From the NCBI RefSeq assembly GCF_000010305.1, contig NC_012489.1, forward strand, positions 1,178,001 to 1,242,000: DNA of 64,000 nt. Reading direction: 5' to 3'. This DNA comes from Gemmatimonas aurantiaca T-27 (GTDB lineage: Bacteria; Gemmatimonadota; Gemmatimonadetes; Gemmatimonadales; Gemmatimonadaceae). Below, piece by piece: positions 25,138 to 33,211 of this stretch; within the stretch, counting starts at the first letter, position 1, and each line of letters begins with the position of its first letter. The notes beneath the pieces were generated by a model. The model saw nothing but the letters and a program-made list of their open reading frames with translations, had not been told where the DNA came from and searched no databases. A program made the position numbers and the translations under genes.

Positions 25138-25683
25138 ATGTCGCTGTACCCTTCGTACCCGCAGTCGGGGCTTCGTGTGTTCCGGCTGTCTGCAGAATTG
25201 ATCATTGCGGTGGCCTTGTTGCTGTTGATGTTCGATGCGCCCCGTCTGGAGGCGCAGACGGCGGCCAGTGCCAATGTCACGGCGTCGGTGTCGCAGCCGT
25301 TGTCGGTCAGTGCCACCAATGGCCTGGGGTTTGGCGCGCTCTTTCCGGGCAACGCCAAGACGGTGGCGGTGACGGATGCCGCTGCGGCGGCGTTTGCCAT
25401 CTCGGGTGCCGCCAGTGGCAACGTCAGCATGACGTTCAGCATTCCGAACACCATTACGAGCGGTGGCAATTCGCTCAGTGTCGACACGTGGACGGCACGT
25501 CGCAACACGTCGAACAGCGCGAGTGCGGGCACGGATTTCACGCCCAGCGCGTCGGCGACCCAGGCTGTGCTCAGTGGCTCGGGTAACCTGTATGTGTTTG
25601 TCGGTGCCACCGCACATCCCGGTGCCTCGCAGGCCGCCGGTGCCTACACCGGTACACTGACACTCACCGTTGTGTACTTCTGA
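25138..25683 (+). CDS. DUF4402 fibre-subunit-like exported protein
   Basis: A 181-residue exported protein. The ATG at 25138 follows a perfect GGAGG site (25129-25133). The long signal peptide (SAELIIAVALLLLMFDAPRLEAQ) ends near AQT. The mature part is a Gly/Ala/Ser/Thr-rich beta protein: TASVSQPLSVSATNGLGFGALFPG opens a DUF4402 domain and AAGAYTGTLTLTVVYF closes it. This closing strand, ending with an aromatic residue at the very C-terminus, is the pattern seen in chaperone-dependent pilins. There are no cysteines in the mature part. As first gene of the operon, behind an attenuator and followed by an intercistronic hairpin, it is likely the major subunit. The subunit role is inference from context. 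Confidence 0.8.
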   Translation: MSLYPSYPQSGLRVFRLSAELIIAVALLLLMFDAPRLEAQTAASANVTASVSQPLSVSATNGLGFGALFPGNAKTVAVTDAAAAAFAISGAASGNVSMTFSIPNTITSGGNSLSVDTWTARRNTSNSASAGTDFTPSASATQAVLSGSGNLYVFVGATAHPGASQAAGAYTGTLTLTVVYF

Positions 25684-25712
25684 CAATGATCAGGGCATTG
25701 AATGATCGCGGT

Positions 25713-25726
25713 CACACCAATGTGTG
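25713..25726 (+). other. Intercistronic hairpin after the major subunit gene
   Basis: CACAC (25713-25717), loop CAAT, GTGTG (25722-25726), lying 9 nt before an AGGAG ribosome-binding site. Small hairpins between a major pilin and its chaperone gene are often RNA-stability or processing sites that keep subunit output high; here the role is a guess from position. Confidence 0.35.
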
Positions 25727-25754
25727 GCACGCACAGGAGTGGATCCATGAAACA

Positions 25755-26588
25755 ATGCGATGGGTGCGGATTGCAGCGGGTGTGGTCGCCTTGGCGGCCA
25801 CACCGCTGTCCGCGCAGTCAGTACTGATCGCTCCCACGGCGATCATCATCGATGCCAATCGGCCGTCCACCGCGATCACGCTGGTGAATACCGGGACGGC
25901 GCCGGCGGAAGTCTCACTGACGTTCACGTTCGGACTGCCGGCGACAGACAGCGCCGGCAATATGCATATCAAGCTGGATGACGCACCTGCCGACAGTTTG
26001 CCGTCGGCGGTGGATTTTGTGCATGCGTACCCGGCGCGTCTGGTGCTGCCGGCTGGTGGACGCCAGGTCGTGCGTCTGGTGGCCGCTCCACAGCGCAAAC
26101 TCGAAGCCCGTGAATACTGGGCACGCCTGATCGTCACGAGTCGTCAGGGGCGTCCCTTGTCGTTGGCGGCCGCGGATGCACCGTCCGAGGCGCAGGTGGC
26201 GCTCGACCTCGAAGTGCGCTCGGTCCTGGCGGTCTTCTATCGCCCTGCAGGCGTATCCACGGCGCTCGATATGGCGAAGCCGGAAGCGCGCCTGGCCAAC
26301 GGCCAGATCGAGACCCGCGTGCGTCTGTCACGTGGCGGCAATGCCGCGTTTGTCGGATCGGTGTCCGCCGTGCTGCGCGACAGTGTGGGACGCGTGTATG
26401 GCAAGAAGGACATGCCGCTTGGGGTGTACTACGATCTCGAGCCACTCATCTCGTTGGGGCTCGCGTTGGTACCCAAGGGCACGTATGAGCTGGAGCTTTC
26501 CGCACGCGCGGAACGCCCGGATGTGCCAGACAACATGTTGCTGCCGGCGAAAGTGGTGAAGCAACGCACCATCGTTGTGGTGCCCTGA
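25755..26588 (+). CDS. PapD-like periplasmic fibre chaperone
   Basis: A 277-residue exported protein. After a signal peptide (MRWVRIAAGVVALAATPLSAQ) comes a PapD-like Ig domain: VLIAPTAIIIDANRPSTAITLVNTG, YPARLVLPAGGRQVVRLVAAP, then YWARLIVTSR. A second beta domain follows, ending KVVKQRTIVVV. Periplasmic chaperones donate a strand to pilin subunits and hand them to the usher. The start is unclear: the ATG at 25755 gives a normal signal peptide but lies 15 nt from AGGAG (25735-25739), which is well placed for an out-of-frame ATG at 25747 that stops after 25 codons; an ATG at 25686 is a longer in-frame option. The stop overlaps the next ATG (TGATG). Confidence 0.8.
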   Translation: MRWVRIAAGVVALAATPLSAQSVLIAPTAIIIDANRPSTAITLVNTGTAPAEVSLTFTFGLPATDSAGNMHIKLDDAPADSLPSAVDFVHAYPARLVLPAGGRQVVRLVAAPQRKLEAREYWARLIVTSRQGRPLSLAAADAPSEAQVALDLEVRSVLAVFYRPAGVSTALDMAKPEARLANGQIETRVRLSRGGNAAFVGSVSAVLRDSVGRVYGKKDMPLGVYYDLEPLISLGLALVPKGTYELELSARAERPDVPDNMLLPAKVVKQRTIVVVP

Positions 26589-27091
26589 TGCTCGGGTTGC
26601 GGCGCTGGCGCTGTGGAGTTCCTCGCGGGCTGACCCTGATCACCAGCGTGCTGCTGCTGCTCGGGGCCACGCGCGTTGCGTCTGCGCAGACGACCGTGAC
26701 TGCCCTGACGGGGCTGAGTTTCGGCACGATCATCAGTGGCACCACCACGACCATCGCCTCGAGCTCTCCTTCGGCGATGTCGTTCCGCATTCGTGCGAAC
26801 GTGGGGCTCAGCCTGGGCATGTCGTTCACATTGCCCACGACACTCACCCGCGTCGGCGGGGGTGGCACGATGCCGGTGTCGTTTTGCAGCACCTGCGCGT
26901 TGTATCGGGTCAACAGTGCCAATCCTGCCGGAGCTCTGCCGTTCAATCCGAATGTGGGGCTATTGGGTTTGCTGCTCTTGGTGTCGTCCGATGTGTATGT
27001 CTGGGTAGGCGCATCGACGTCGCCGCCACTCAATCAGCCCGCGGGCAACTATACGGGGACGGTGGTGCTCACCATCGCCGCGATCCTCTGA
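26588..27091 (+). CDS. Second DUF4402-like fibre subunit
   Basis: A 167-residue exported protein with a signal peptide (LTLITSVLLLLGATRVASAQ). The mature part repeats the subunit pattern: TTVTALTGLSFGTIISGTT at the N-terminus and PAGNYTGTVVLTIAAIL at the end, as in the first subunit's AGAYTGTLTLTVVYF. Two differences: a CSTC pair near residue 100 that could form a disulfide, and a hydrophobic stretch (GLLGLLLLVSSDVYVWVG) before the last strands. This may be a minor or tip subunit; that is inferred from being a second copy placed between chaperone and usher. The ATG at 26588 overlaps the chaperone stop by 1 bp. Confidence 0.75.
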   Translation: MLGLRRWRCGVPRGLTLITSVLLLLGATRVASAQTTVTALTGLSFGTIISGTTTTIASSSPSAMSFRIRANVGLSLGMSFTLPTTLTRVGGGGTMPVSFCSTCALYRVNSANPAGALPFNPNVGLLGLLLLVSSDVYVWVGASTSPPLNQPAGNYTGTVVLTIAAIL

Positions 27092-27098
27092 GACCGAC

Positions 27099-30056
27099 GT
27101 GCGGACCGTGCATAGGACGGGCATCACGCGGCAGGTGACGTTGGTGCTCGGTGGCATGAGCCTCGCGCTGGCCATGGCATCCCATTCGGTGGGCGCACAG
27201 TCTGTCGATGCGCTGCTCGGCGCGCCGGCTGTGGTGTCTGCCGATGCGATCGCACGTGGGCGGTACTTCGAGATCGCCCTCGAGCTCAACATCGACAACG
27301 TCTATCGCGCGACGGTCCTGGCCCATCAGCAACTCGATGGCATCATTCTGCTGGACGCGCGCGACATTCTCGCGCATGCCGGATGGCGTCGCACGCCACC
27401 GGGCGCGGCCGTGCGCGTGAAGCCACATGCCGGGGAGTCTCACACGACACTCTGCCGGTCCGTCGCCAATCGGCGAGAGCCGAGTTGTTTCGTGCCGGCG
27501 GCGACCCTCGCTGCGGCGCTCGATGTCATCCTGGAAGTGGATCTCGCGTCGGCCGTGGTGGTGATTCGCGAGGCCGCGCACCTGCCCGTGGTGCGTCGTG
27601 CCCGGTTGCTGCGTGAGAGCCGCATCGCTGCCGCGCCCGATCGATCGGCCGCCGAAACGGCGCGCCGGCAGGCCGAGGCAGAACGACGGCGCATCGCCGA
27701 CAGTGTGTTCGTGTTGTCCACGTTGCCGATCACCGTGGACGCCACACCGCCCATGCTGTTGCCACGCGCTGTGGGCGGCACACTCGGTGTGGTGCAACTC
27801 GACTACCTGTTGTCGGCCCAGCACGGTATTTCACGCAGCCGGTCCGTGTCCGGCGACGCGTTGCCGGGCGCATGGCAATTCGGGGCGCTGATGCGCGCCT
27901 CGACACATCTGGCCGGTGGTGATCTTGGCACCGATCTGCGGCGAGATTTCACGGGCACGAAACTGGACAACACCACGTGGACATTCCGTCCACGTCCCGG
28001 CAGCACCCGCCCGATTGTGCATGTGGGCGTCGTGGACGATGCGAGTCCACAACCGGTGCGCCTGGATGGGGTGATGTTTGGACGGCCCATCCGTGAGAAC
28101 TATCGGCCACGCATGGTCTCCATCGCGACGGCGGCGCGACCGGAATGGAACTATGTCGGCCTCGTGAACGATCAGTTGATCAACATGCAGCGCCTCGCCG
28201 ATACCAGCATGGCGATGACCATTCCCGTGACAGGTGATGCGGTTCGCTACGATGTCATCGGCTGGGGCGCCGATGGTCTCGAGCGGCGGTATTCCCGTAT
28301 GGTGCATTCGCCGGCCGCTCAATTGCCTCGTGGTGATGTGCGCTATCTCGCATCGGTGGGTCGATGCACAGCCGCGATCACGTTGTTTGTCGCCGACAGT
28401 GCGCCGTGTCGCTGGCGCGCGGCCACGGACTGGCGGGTGGGGCTGCATCCACGCTTCACAGGTCGGGCCGGCGCCACGTGGACCGACGGACAATGGCAAC
28501 CTTATGTGGGCGCGAATGCCTTGGTGGGTTCGGCGATTGTTCTCGAGGCACTCTTCGGCGCACCGCGTCCTGGCGAGACCTTGTCACAATGGCAGGCCAC
28601 CTGGAATCCGACTCCCTGGCATCTCCTCACCGTGAGTGGCAGCCGGTCGCTCGGACGTTCACTGCATTCGGCGCAGTGGCAGGTCGGCGTGCCCGCAATC
28701 AAGCGCCTGTCGTTGATGGGCATGTGGAATCGCGCGGCGGGACTGTCCGATCAGATGGATCTTGGGCATATCGGGCTGGTGGGGCAGGTCGGTGCGTTCC
28801 GTACCGAGGTCTTCGGCCGCCTGAACCGGATGCGGCTCGGCACCTCGGTGCGCATGCCGCCAATCTCGATGGCCTGGGACGCGGAGACGCAGTCACCCTC
28901 GACGACGACCGCGTCGATGTTGCTCCGCGCCTCGTCCATCAGCGCGCCAACGGGTTCGCTGGTGACGATGGGTTCGTCGAATGTGAATACCATGACGGTA
29001 CAATCGACGGGCATCGATGTGAGCGCTGCTCCACGATGGATGTCGATGCGTGGAGCGCCGTGGTGGATTCGGGGTTCGTTGGCGCTGGATGAACGGCAGA
29101 GCGGCACGACCAGCCAGGGCCGCACCATGCGGCTCGATCTGCGGCTCAATGGTTCGTTGCCACGCGCCGAAATCGAGATCGGACGGACGTTTTCCCAGGC
29201 GCAGCGGACGGGTCGATGGATGTTGATGATCTCGCCGCGACTACCGCAGACACGTCTGACGACATCGGCTTCGCACAATACGGCCGTGGGCAATATCGAC
29301 GGCCGGCCCTGGATCGAACGGGTCTCGACGGTGACGCAGATGGCGACGGGATCGGTTCTGCTCAATGCTCGTGAACAGAGTGTGCGAGCCACCGCCGACC
29401 GTGCGGTGCGCGGTGGCGGGTTGCGCATACGCGTCTATCTCGATCTCGACAACAACGGACGCTACGACTCGTCGGAGCCCGTGTTGCGGCAGGTGGGTGT
29501 GGTGGCGGGCAATCGCCGCGCCAGCACGGATGTCGAAGGCCGGGCGGAGATCATCGGCTTGCCGGCGAGTGAGCCGGTGATTGTGAGTGTCGACTCCACC
29601 TCGTTGCCGTTGCCGTGCTGGCGACCGATCTCGCAGCAGTGGGTGGTACAGGTGCCATCGGCCGGCATCGGTGAGATCGATCTCGGACTGCGGTATGGAG
29701 CCATCCTCGATGGGCGGCTCATTGCCGACGCGTCCACCGCACCGGGCGCCGCGTCGCCTCCGGTGTTGCCGTCTCGTTTGATCCTCACGCATCTCGAACG
29801 GAACGAGCGCTTCGAAGTGGATGTGATGAATGACGGAGGGTTCTACCTGCTTGGCTTGCCCGCGGGGCCCTACCGTGTACTGCGCCGGGATGCGCCGAGT
29901 GGTGGCCTCGCCTCGTCAGGTCGTCCGTCCGGGGGGGACACCTTGGTGATTCCCGCCCCACCGGCGGGGCTCGCGGCGCCATCGACGTGTCACGTCGTCA
30001 CGACACAACTGCCTCTTGCGTCGGTTACTCTCGCGCCGGCCCGTTCCGCGCCATAG
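27099..30056 (+). CDS. Divergent usher-like outer-membrane protein
   Basis: A 985-residue exported protein that starts (GTG at 27099) 7 bp after the minor subunit gene. Seen: an N-terminal signal (about 1-34), a mixed domain (about 35-200) with two Cys (LCRSVANRREPSCF) and a charged helix (AETARRQAEAERRRIAD), a long beta-rich middle (about 220-760) of alternating strands and short turns consistent with a barrel, and C-terminal beta-sandwich modules: YLDLDNNGRYDSSEPVLRQV near 778, where D/N spacing resembles the calcium-like loop of SdrD/usher C-terminal domains, and a last one near 900. The operon context (subunit, chaperone, subunit, large outer-membrane protein) makes an usher the best reading, but I see no clean match to the FimD family motifs; it may be of the CFA/alternate-usher type or a separate lineage. 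Confidence 0.65.
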   Translation: MRTVHRTGITRQVTLVLGGMSLALAMASHSVGAQSVDALLGAPAVVSADAIARGRYFEIALELNIDNVYRATVLAHQQLDGIILLDARDILAHAGWRRTPPGAAVRVKPHAGESHTTLCRSVANRREPSCFVPAATLAAALDVILEVDLASAVVVIREAAHLPVVRRARLLRESRIAAAPDRSAAETARRQAEAERRRIADSVFVLSTLPITVDATPPMLLPRAVGGTLGVVQLDYLLSAQHGISRSRSVSGDALPGAWQFGALMRASTHLAGGDLGTDLRRDFTGTKLDNTTWTFRPRPGSTRPIVHVGVVDDASPQPVRLDGVMFGRPIRENYRPRMVSIATAARPEWNYVGLVNDQLINMQRLADTSMAMTIPVTGDAVRYDVIGWGADGLERRYSRMVHSPAAQLPRGDVRYLASVGRCTAAITLFVADSAPCRWRAATDWRVGLHPRFTGRAGATWTDGQWQPYVGANALVGSAIVLEALFGAPRPGETLSQWQATWNPTPWHLLTVSGSRSLGRSLHSAQWQVGVPAIKRLSLMGMWNRAAGLSDQMDLGHIGLVGQVGAFRTEVFGRLNRMRLGTSVRMPPISMAWDAETQSPSTTTASMLLRASSISAPTGSLVTMGSSNVNTMTVQSTGIDVSAAPRWMSMRGAPWWIRGSLALDERQSGTTSQGRTMRLDLRLNGSLPRAEIEIGRTFSQAQRTGRWMLMISPRLPQTRLTTSASHNTAVGNIDGRPWIERVSTVTQMATGSVLLNAREQSVRATADRAVRGGGLRIRVYLDLDNNGRYDSSEPVLRQVGVVAGNRRASTDVEGRAEIIGLPASEPVIVSVDSTSLPLPCWRPISQQWVVQVPSAGIGEIDLGLRYGAILDGRLIADASTAPGAASPPVLPSRLILTHLERNERFEVDVMNDGGFYLLGLPAGPYRVLRRDAPSGGLASSGRPSGGDTLVIPAPPAGLAAPSTCHVVTTQLPLASVTLAPARSAP

Positions 30057-30118
30057 AGTATCGATAGGGAAGGTATTGGGGTTGTCAGCCCCGTGTCGTC
30101 CAGTGCGTGAGGTGCAGA

Positions 30119-32365
30119 ATGAAGCGGTTGCTTGCCCTGATGGGTGTGGAAGAATTGGTGGAGTTGCGATTGCGTCACCTCCACCGGGTTGCATTGCTCT
30201 CGCTGGGGATCGTGGCAACGATCACCATCTTTGGCGGTCTGGCACTCGAACGGGCCACTGGCTGGGTGCATCACACCCGCGAAGTGATGCGCCTCGTGCG
30301 TTCACTGCAGGCGGAGCTGTTTGCGCACGAGACCATTGCGCTCCGGGGTTCGGAGAGGATCGTGGAGCGTACGGCCGTGGAGCGTCCCTCGGCGGAACTC
30401 GCCACTGCGGAACTCGCCACTGCGGAACTCGCGGCTACGGAACTGGCTGCTGCGGCTTTGCCGCTGAGCACCGAGCTCCTGACCGTGATGGATTCCCTGT
30501 TGGTGCTGACCAAGGACAATCCTGCGCAATTCCGTCGCGCCGCGTTGCTGACGGCGTCGGTTCATCGGTGGAATGATGGTGTGCGGACTATTGCCCGCGA
30601 AGGCAGTGCGGTCGCGGCTTTGGAGGCCAAGCTGCTTCTGCAGCAGGCCCTGCAGGAATTTCAGAGCGAAGAACATCGCCTCTACGAAGCGCGGACGACC
30701 GTCGAGCGCCGCTGGCGATTGGCTCTGTTGGCAACGATTCTCGTTTCCCTGGTGGTGATCTGGTATGCACTCAATCGTTTCGTGCGCACCATGGTGCGCG
30801 AAACCCGCGATGCACGGGAAGCCAAGGCGTTGCGCGACCGGACGGCAGAGCGGCTCACGGTCTTGATGGACATTTCACCGAATCCCTTCGCCATTGTGGG
30901 ATTGGACGATGCGTTGGTGCTGGTGAACACGGCGTGGCACCGGCTCGAATCGGCGAACCCTGCGAGTGATGGCCTCTTCGGTCGACTGGATCCGTCGTTC
31001 ATCACCCCGTTGCGGCAGATCGTCGATCAGGCACGTGCGACTCACCAGACCCAGCGCATCGAGCTGACCGATCCTGCGGTGATCGAGGACGTCTCCGGTG
31101 TGCGCACGCCGCGCGTGTGGACGGCCACCGGCTACCGGGTGGACCAGGGGGCCGATCTGGAAGGCGCCGTCTGTGTCACCCTGGTGGATGTCACATCGAT
31201 TCGAGCCATCGAGCAGCAGATGCGGCAGGCGCAACGCCTCGAATCCATCGGACGCCTGGCGGGTGGTGTGGCGCACGATTTCAACAACATCCTCACGGCC
31301 GTCATTGGTTTCACGGATATGGCGGCCGCAGAAGCTGGCGAGAGCGGGCGTCTGCAGGCGGATCTCCACCAAGTGCGAAGAGCTGCGGATCGTGCGTCCG
31401 TGCTCACTCGACAACTGCTGTCGTTCAGTCGTCAGCAGGTGTTGCATCCCAGGGTGCATAGCCTGGGTGACATTGTGCGCGACCTCGAGCTGATGATCCG
31501 GCGATTGATCGGCTCACACATCACCGTTGCCGTGCGCATTGCACCGGACACCGGTCATGTGTTGGTCGACCTCGGGCGGATTGAGCAGGTGATCCTCAAT
31601 CTGACCATCAATGCCCGTGATGCGATGGGTGCGGGTGGTTCGCTCACGGTGGAAGTGGGCAACGCGACCCCCGAAGACCTCGCGGCGGCGCATGAACGCG
31701 GAGATATCCCCGCCGAGGCGATGAATGGTTCTTACACGCTCTTGCGGGTGCGCGACACCGGGACGGGCATGACGCCGGAGGTGCAGCGGCGCATCTTCGA
31801 GCCGTTCTTCACGACCAAACCGGTTGGGCAAGGTACCGGCCTTGGATTGGCTACCGTGCTCAATGTGGTGCGTGAATCGAGTGGATTCATCGGCCTGGAG
31901 AGCGCTCCCGACTGGGGTACGACGTTCGAGCTCTTCTTGCCACGAACGACGGAGGCGCTGTCCGTCGCCGTCCCCACGATGGCGGTGCATCAACTGCAGC
32001 GGCAGAGTGGTACGGTGTTGGTGGTCGAAGATGATCGCGACGTGCGTCAGCTAACGGAGTACGTGCTGAGCGAAGCTGGCTACACGGTGCATGTCGCCAG
32101 AAATGGCGTTGATGCACTGGAGGTGTTGCGGCGGAAGGGTCCGGAGATCGACCTGCTTGTCACCGATCTCGTCATGCCCGGACTCGGCGGGGTGGATCTC
32201 GCCCGGCATGATCTGGTGGCGGCACGGAAGCTGCCCGTTCTGTTTCTCACCGGGTACGCCACGGACGCCACGGTGAACATGACGGTGCTGCCATCCGAGG
32301 CCCATGTCCTCGCCAAGCCATTTACTCCCGCCCAATTGGTGGAAGACGTCCTGTCCGCGTTGTAG
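30119..32365 (+). CDS. Hybrid sensor histidine kinase (PAS) with receiver domain
   Basis: A 748-residue membrane kinase. Order: membrane helix (about 25-43), periplasmic helical sensor (about 44-195) containing a four-fold pentapeptide repeat, second helix (about 200-218), PAS-like domain (VLMDISPNPFAIVGLDDALVLVN), HisKA with GVAHDFNNILTAVIGF (His near 386), HATPase with NLTINARDAM, DTGTGM and GQGTGLGLATV, and a receiver with VVEDDRD, phospho-acceptor in VTDLVMPG and AKPF. The HDFNN form is typical of NtrB-like hybrid kinases. The ATG at 30119 has GAGG upstream; it lies 62 bp after the usher-like gene on the same strand, so it may be co-transcribed and could control or sense fibre assembly (inference). 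It converges on an OmpR-type regulator. Confidence 0.92.
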   Translation: MKRLLALMGVEELVELRLRHLHRVALLSLGIVATITIFGGLALERATGWVHHTREVMRLVRSLQAELFAHETIALRGSERIVERTAVERPSAELATAELATAELAATELAAAALPLSTELLTVMDSLLVLTKDNPAQFRRAALLTASVHRWNDGVRTIAREGSAVAALEAKLLLQQALQEFQSEEHRLYEARTTVERRWRLALLATILVSLVVIWYALNRFVRTMVRETRDAREAKALRDRTAERLTVLMDISPNPFAIVGLDDALVLVNTAWHRLESANPASDGLFGRLDPSFITPLRQIVDQARATHQTQRIELTDPAVIEDVSGVRTPRVWTATGYRVDQGADLEGAVCVTLVDVTSIRAIEQQMRQAQRLESIGRLAGGVAHDFNNILTAVIGFTDMAAAEAGESGRLQADLHQVRRAADRASVLTRQLLSFSRQQVLHPRVHSLGDIVRDLELMIRRLIGSHITVAVRIAPDTGHVLVDLGRIEQVILNLTINARDAMGAGGSLTVEVGNATPEDLAAAHERGDIPAEAMNGSYTLLRVRDTGTGMTPEVQRRIFEPFFTTKPVGQGTGLGLATVLNVVRESSGFIGLESAPDWGTTFELFLPRTTEALSVAVPTMAVHQLQRQSGTVLVVEDDRDVRQLTEYVLSEAGYTVHVARNGVDALEVLRRKGPEIDLLVTDLVMPGLGGVDLARHDLVAARKLPVLFLTGYATDATVNMTVLPSEAHVLAKPFTPAQLVEDVLSAL
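30392..30451 (+). repeat. Four-copy 15-bp in-frame tandem repeat
   Basis: Units start at 30392, 30407, 30422 and 30437; the first two are identical (GCGGAACTCGCCACT), the others differ at 3-5 positions. They encode a repeat of Ala-Glu-Leu-Ala-Thr type in the periplasmic sensor of the hybrid kinase. The 15-bp unit keeps the reading frame, so copy-number changes would lengthen or shorten the sensor helix without breaking the gene. Confidence 0.85.
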
Positions 32366-32382
32366 GGGCGCCCGCGATGGCC

Positions 32383-33057
32383 TCAGTGCGAGGTGATCTG
32401 TACACCGACGTTGCGCACGCTCACGATGGTGGACTGCGCGGATACCGACGACACCTTTTGCCGGATACGTGAAAGGGCCACGTCGAGCACACTGGTACCC
32501 GGATCGAAGTCATACCCCCACACGTCGGCCAGCAGGGTGGCACGAGCCACCACTTCACCCGGGCGGCCCATGAGTGTGGCGAGCAATTGGAACTCCTTCG
32601 CTGTCAACTGCACTTCGCCGTTGGTGCCAGCCAGTTTGCGGGACTGTCGGTCGAGCCGCAGGTCACCAACCGTCAGCCGATCCGGCATGGTATGACGTCG
32701 CAACACGGCCGCGATCCGGGCGCGCAGCACGGATGCGGACACGGGTTTGTGCATGAAGTCGTCCGCACCTGCCATCAGCCCATTCACGACCGCATCGTCG
32801 TCGCTGTAGCCGGAGAGCATGAGAATGGCGGCGTCGGGTACGGTCTTCCGCAATGACTGTACCGCCTCGGTGCCCAATCCATCCGGCAACTCAAAATCGA
32901 CGATGGCCACCTGGATCGGCGTGCGATGGATCATCAGCAGTGCTTCGCGCACGGATGCTGCCACGTGCACATGCCAGCCGTCTTCCCGGAGCAATCGCGC
33001 GATCCACGCGACCACTGCGGGATCGTCGTCAACCACCAGCGCCTCCATTAGCTCCAT
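32383..33057 (-). CDS. OmpR-family response regulator
   Basis: A 224-residue regulator, the normal length. Receiver domain: LVVDDDPAVVAWIARLL with acidic pocket, phospho-acceptor Asp in AIVDFELPDG, Thr/Ser switch in MLSGYSDDD and Lys in HKPVS. C-terminal winged helix: LTAKEFQLLATLMGRPGEVVARATLL and the recognition region SVLDVALSRIRQKV. The start at 33057 has GAGG upstream at good spacing; an in-frame ATG at 33081 would add 8 residues. It converges on the hybrid kinase (17 bp between the stops) and is divergent from the ATPase gene. Whether that kinase is its partner is not shown; hybrid kinases usually need a phosphotransferase intermediate. Confidence 0.92.
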   Translation of the reverse strand: MELMEALVVDDDPAVVAWIARLLREDGWHVHVAASVREALLMIHRTPIQVAIVDFELPDGLGTEAVQSLRKTVPDAAILMLSGYSDDDAVVNGLMAGADDFMHKPVSASVLRARIAAVLRRHTMPDRLTVGDLRLDRQSRKLAGTNGEVQLTAKEFQLLATLMGRPGEVVARATLLADVWGYDFDPGTSVLDVALSRIRQKVSSVSAQSTIVSVRNVGVQITSH

Positions 33058-33211
33058 CGACAGGCCTCGGCGAATGGACATACGATTGGATTGCGAGAGC
33101 GCGGCATTGAAAACCTGACTCCCCCTTCCAAGCAACGGGCTGGTCTTTGCTCTCGCAAGTATCGCCGTTCCATGTATCCAGTAGACTGACGAGATCGCCA
33201 TATTTCCCGTT

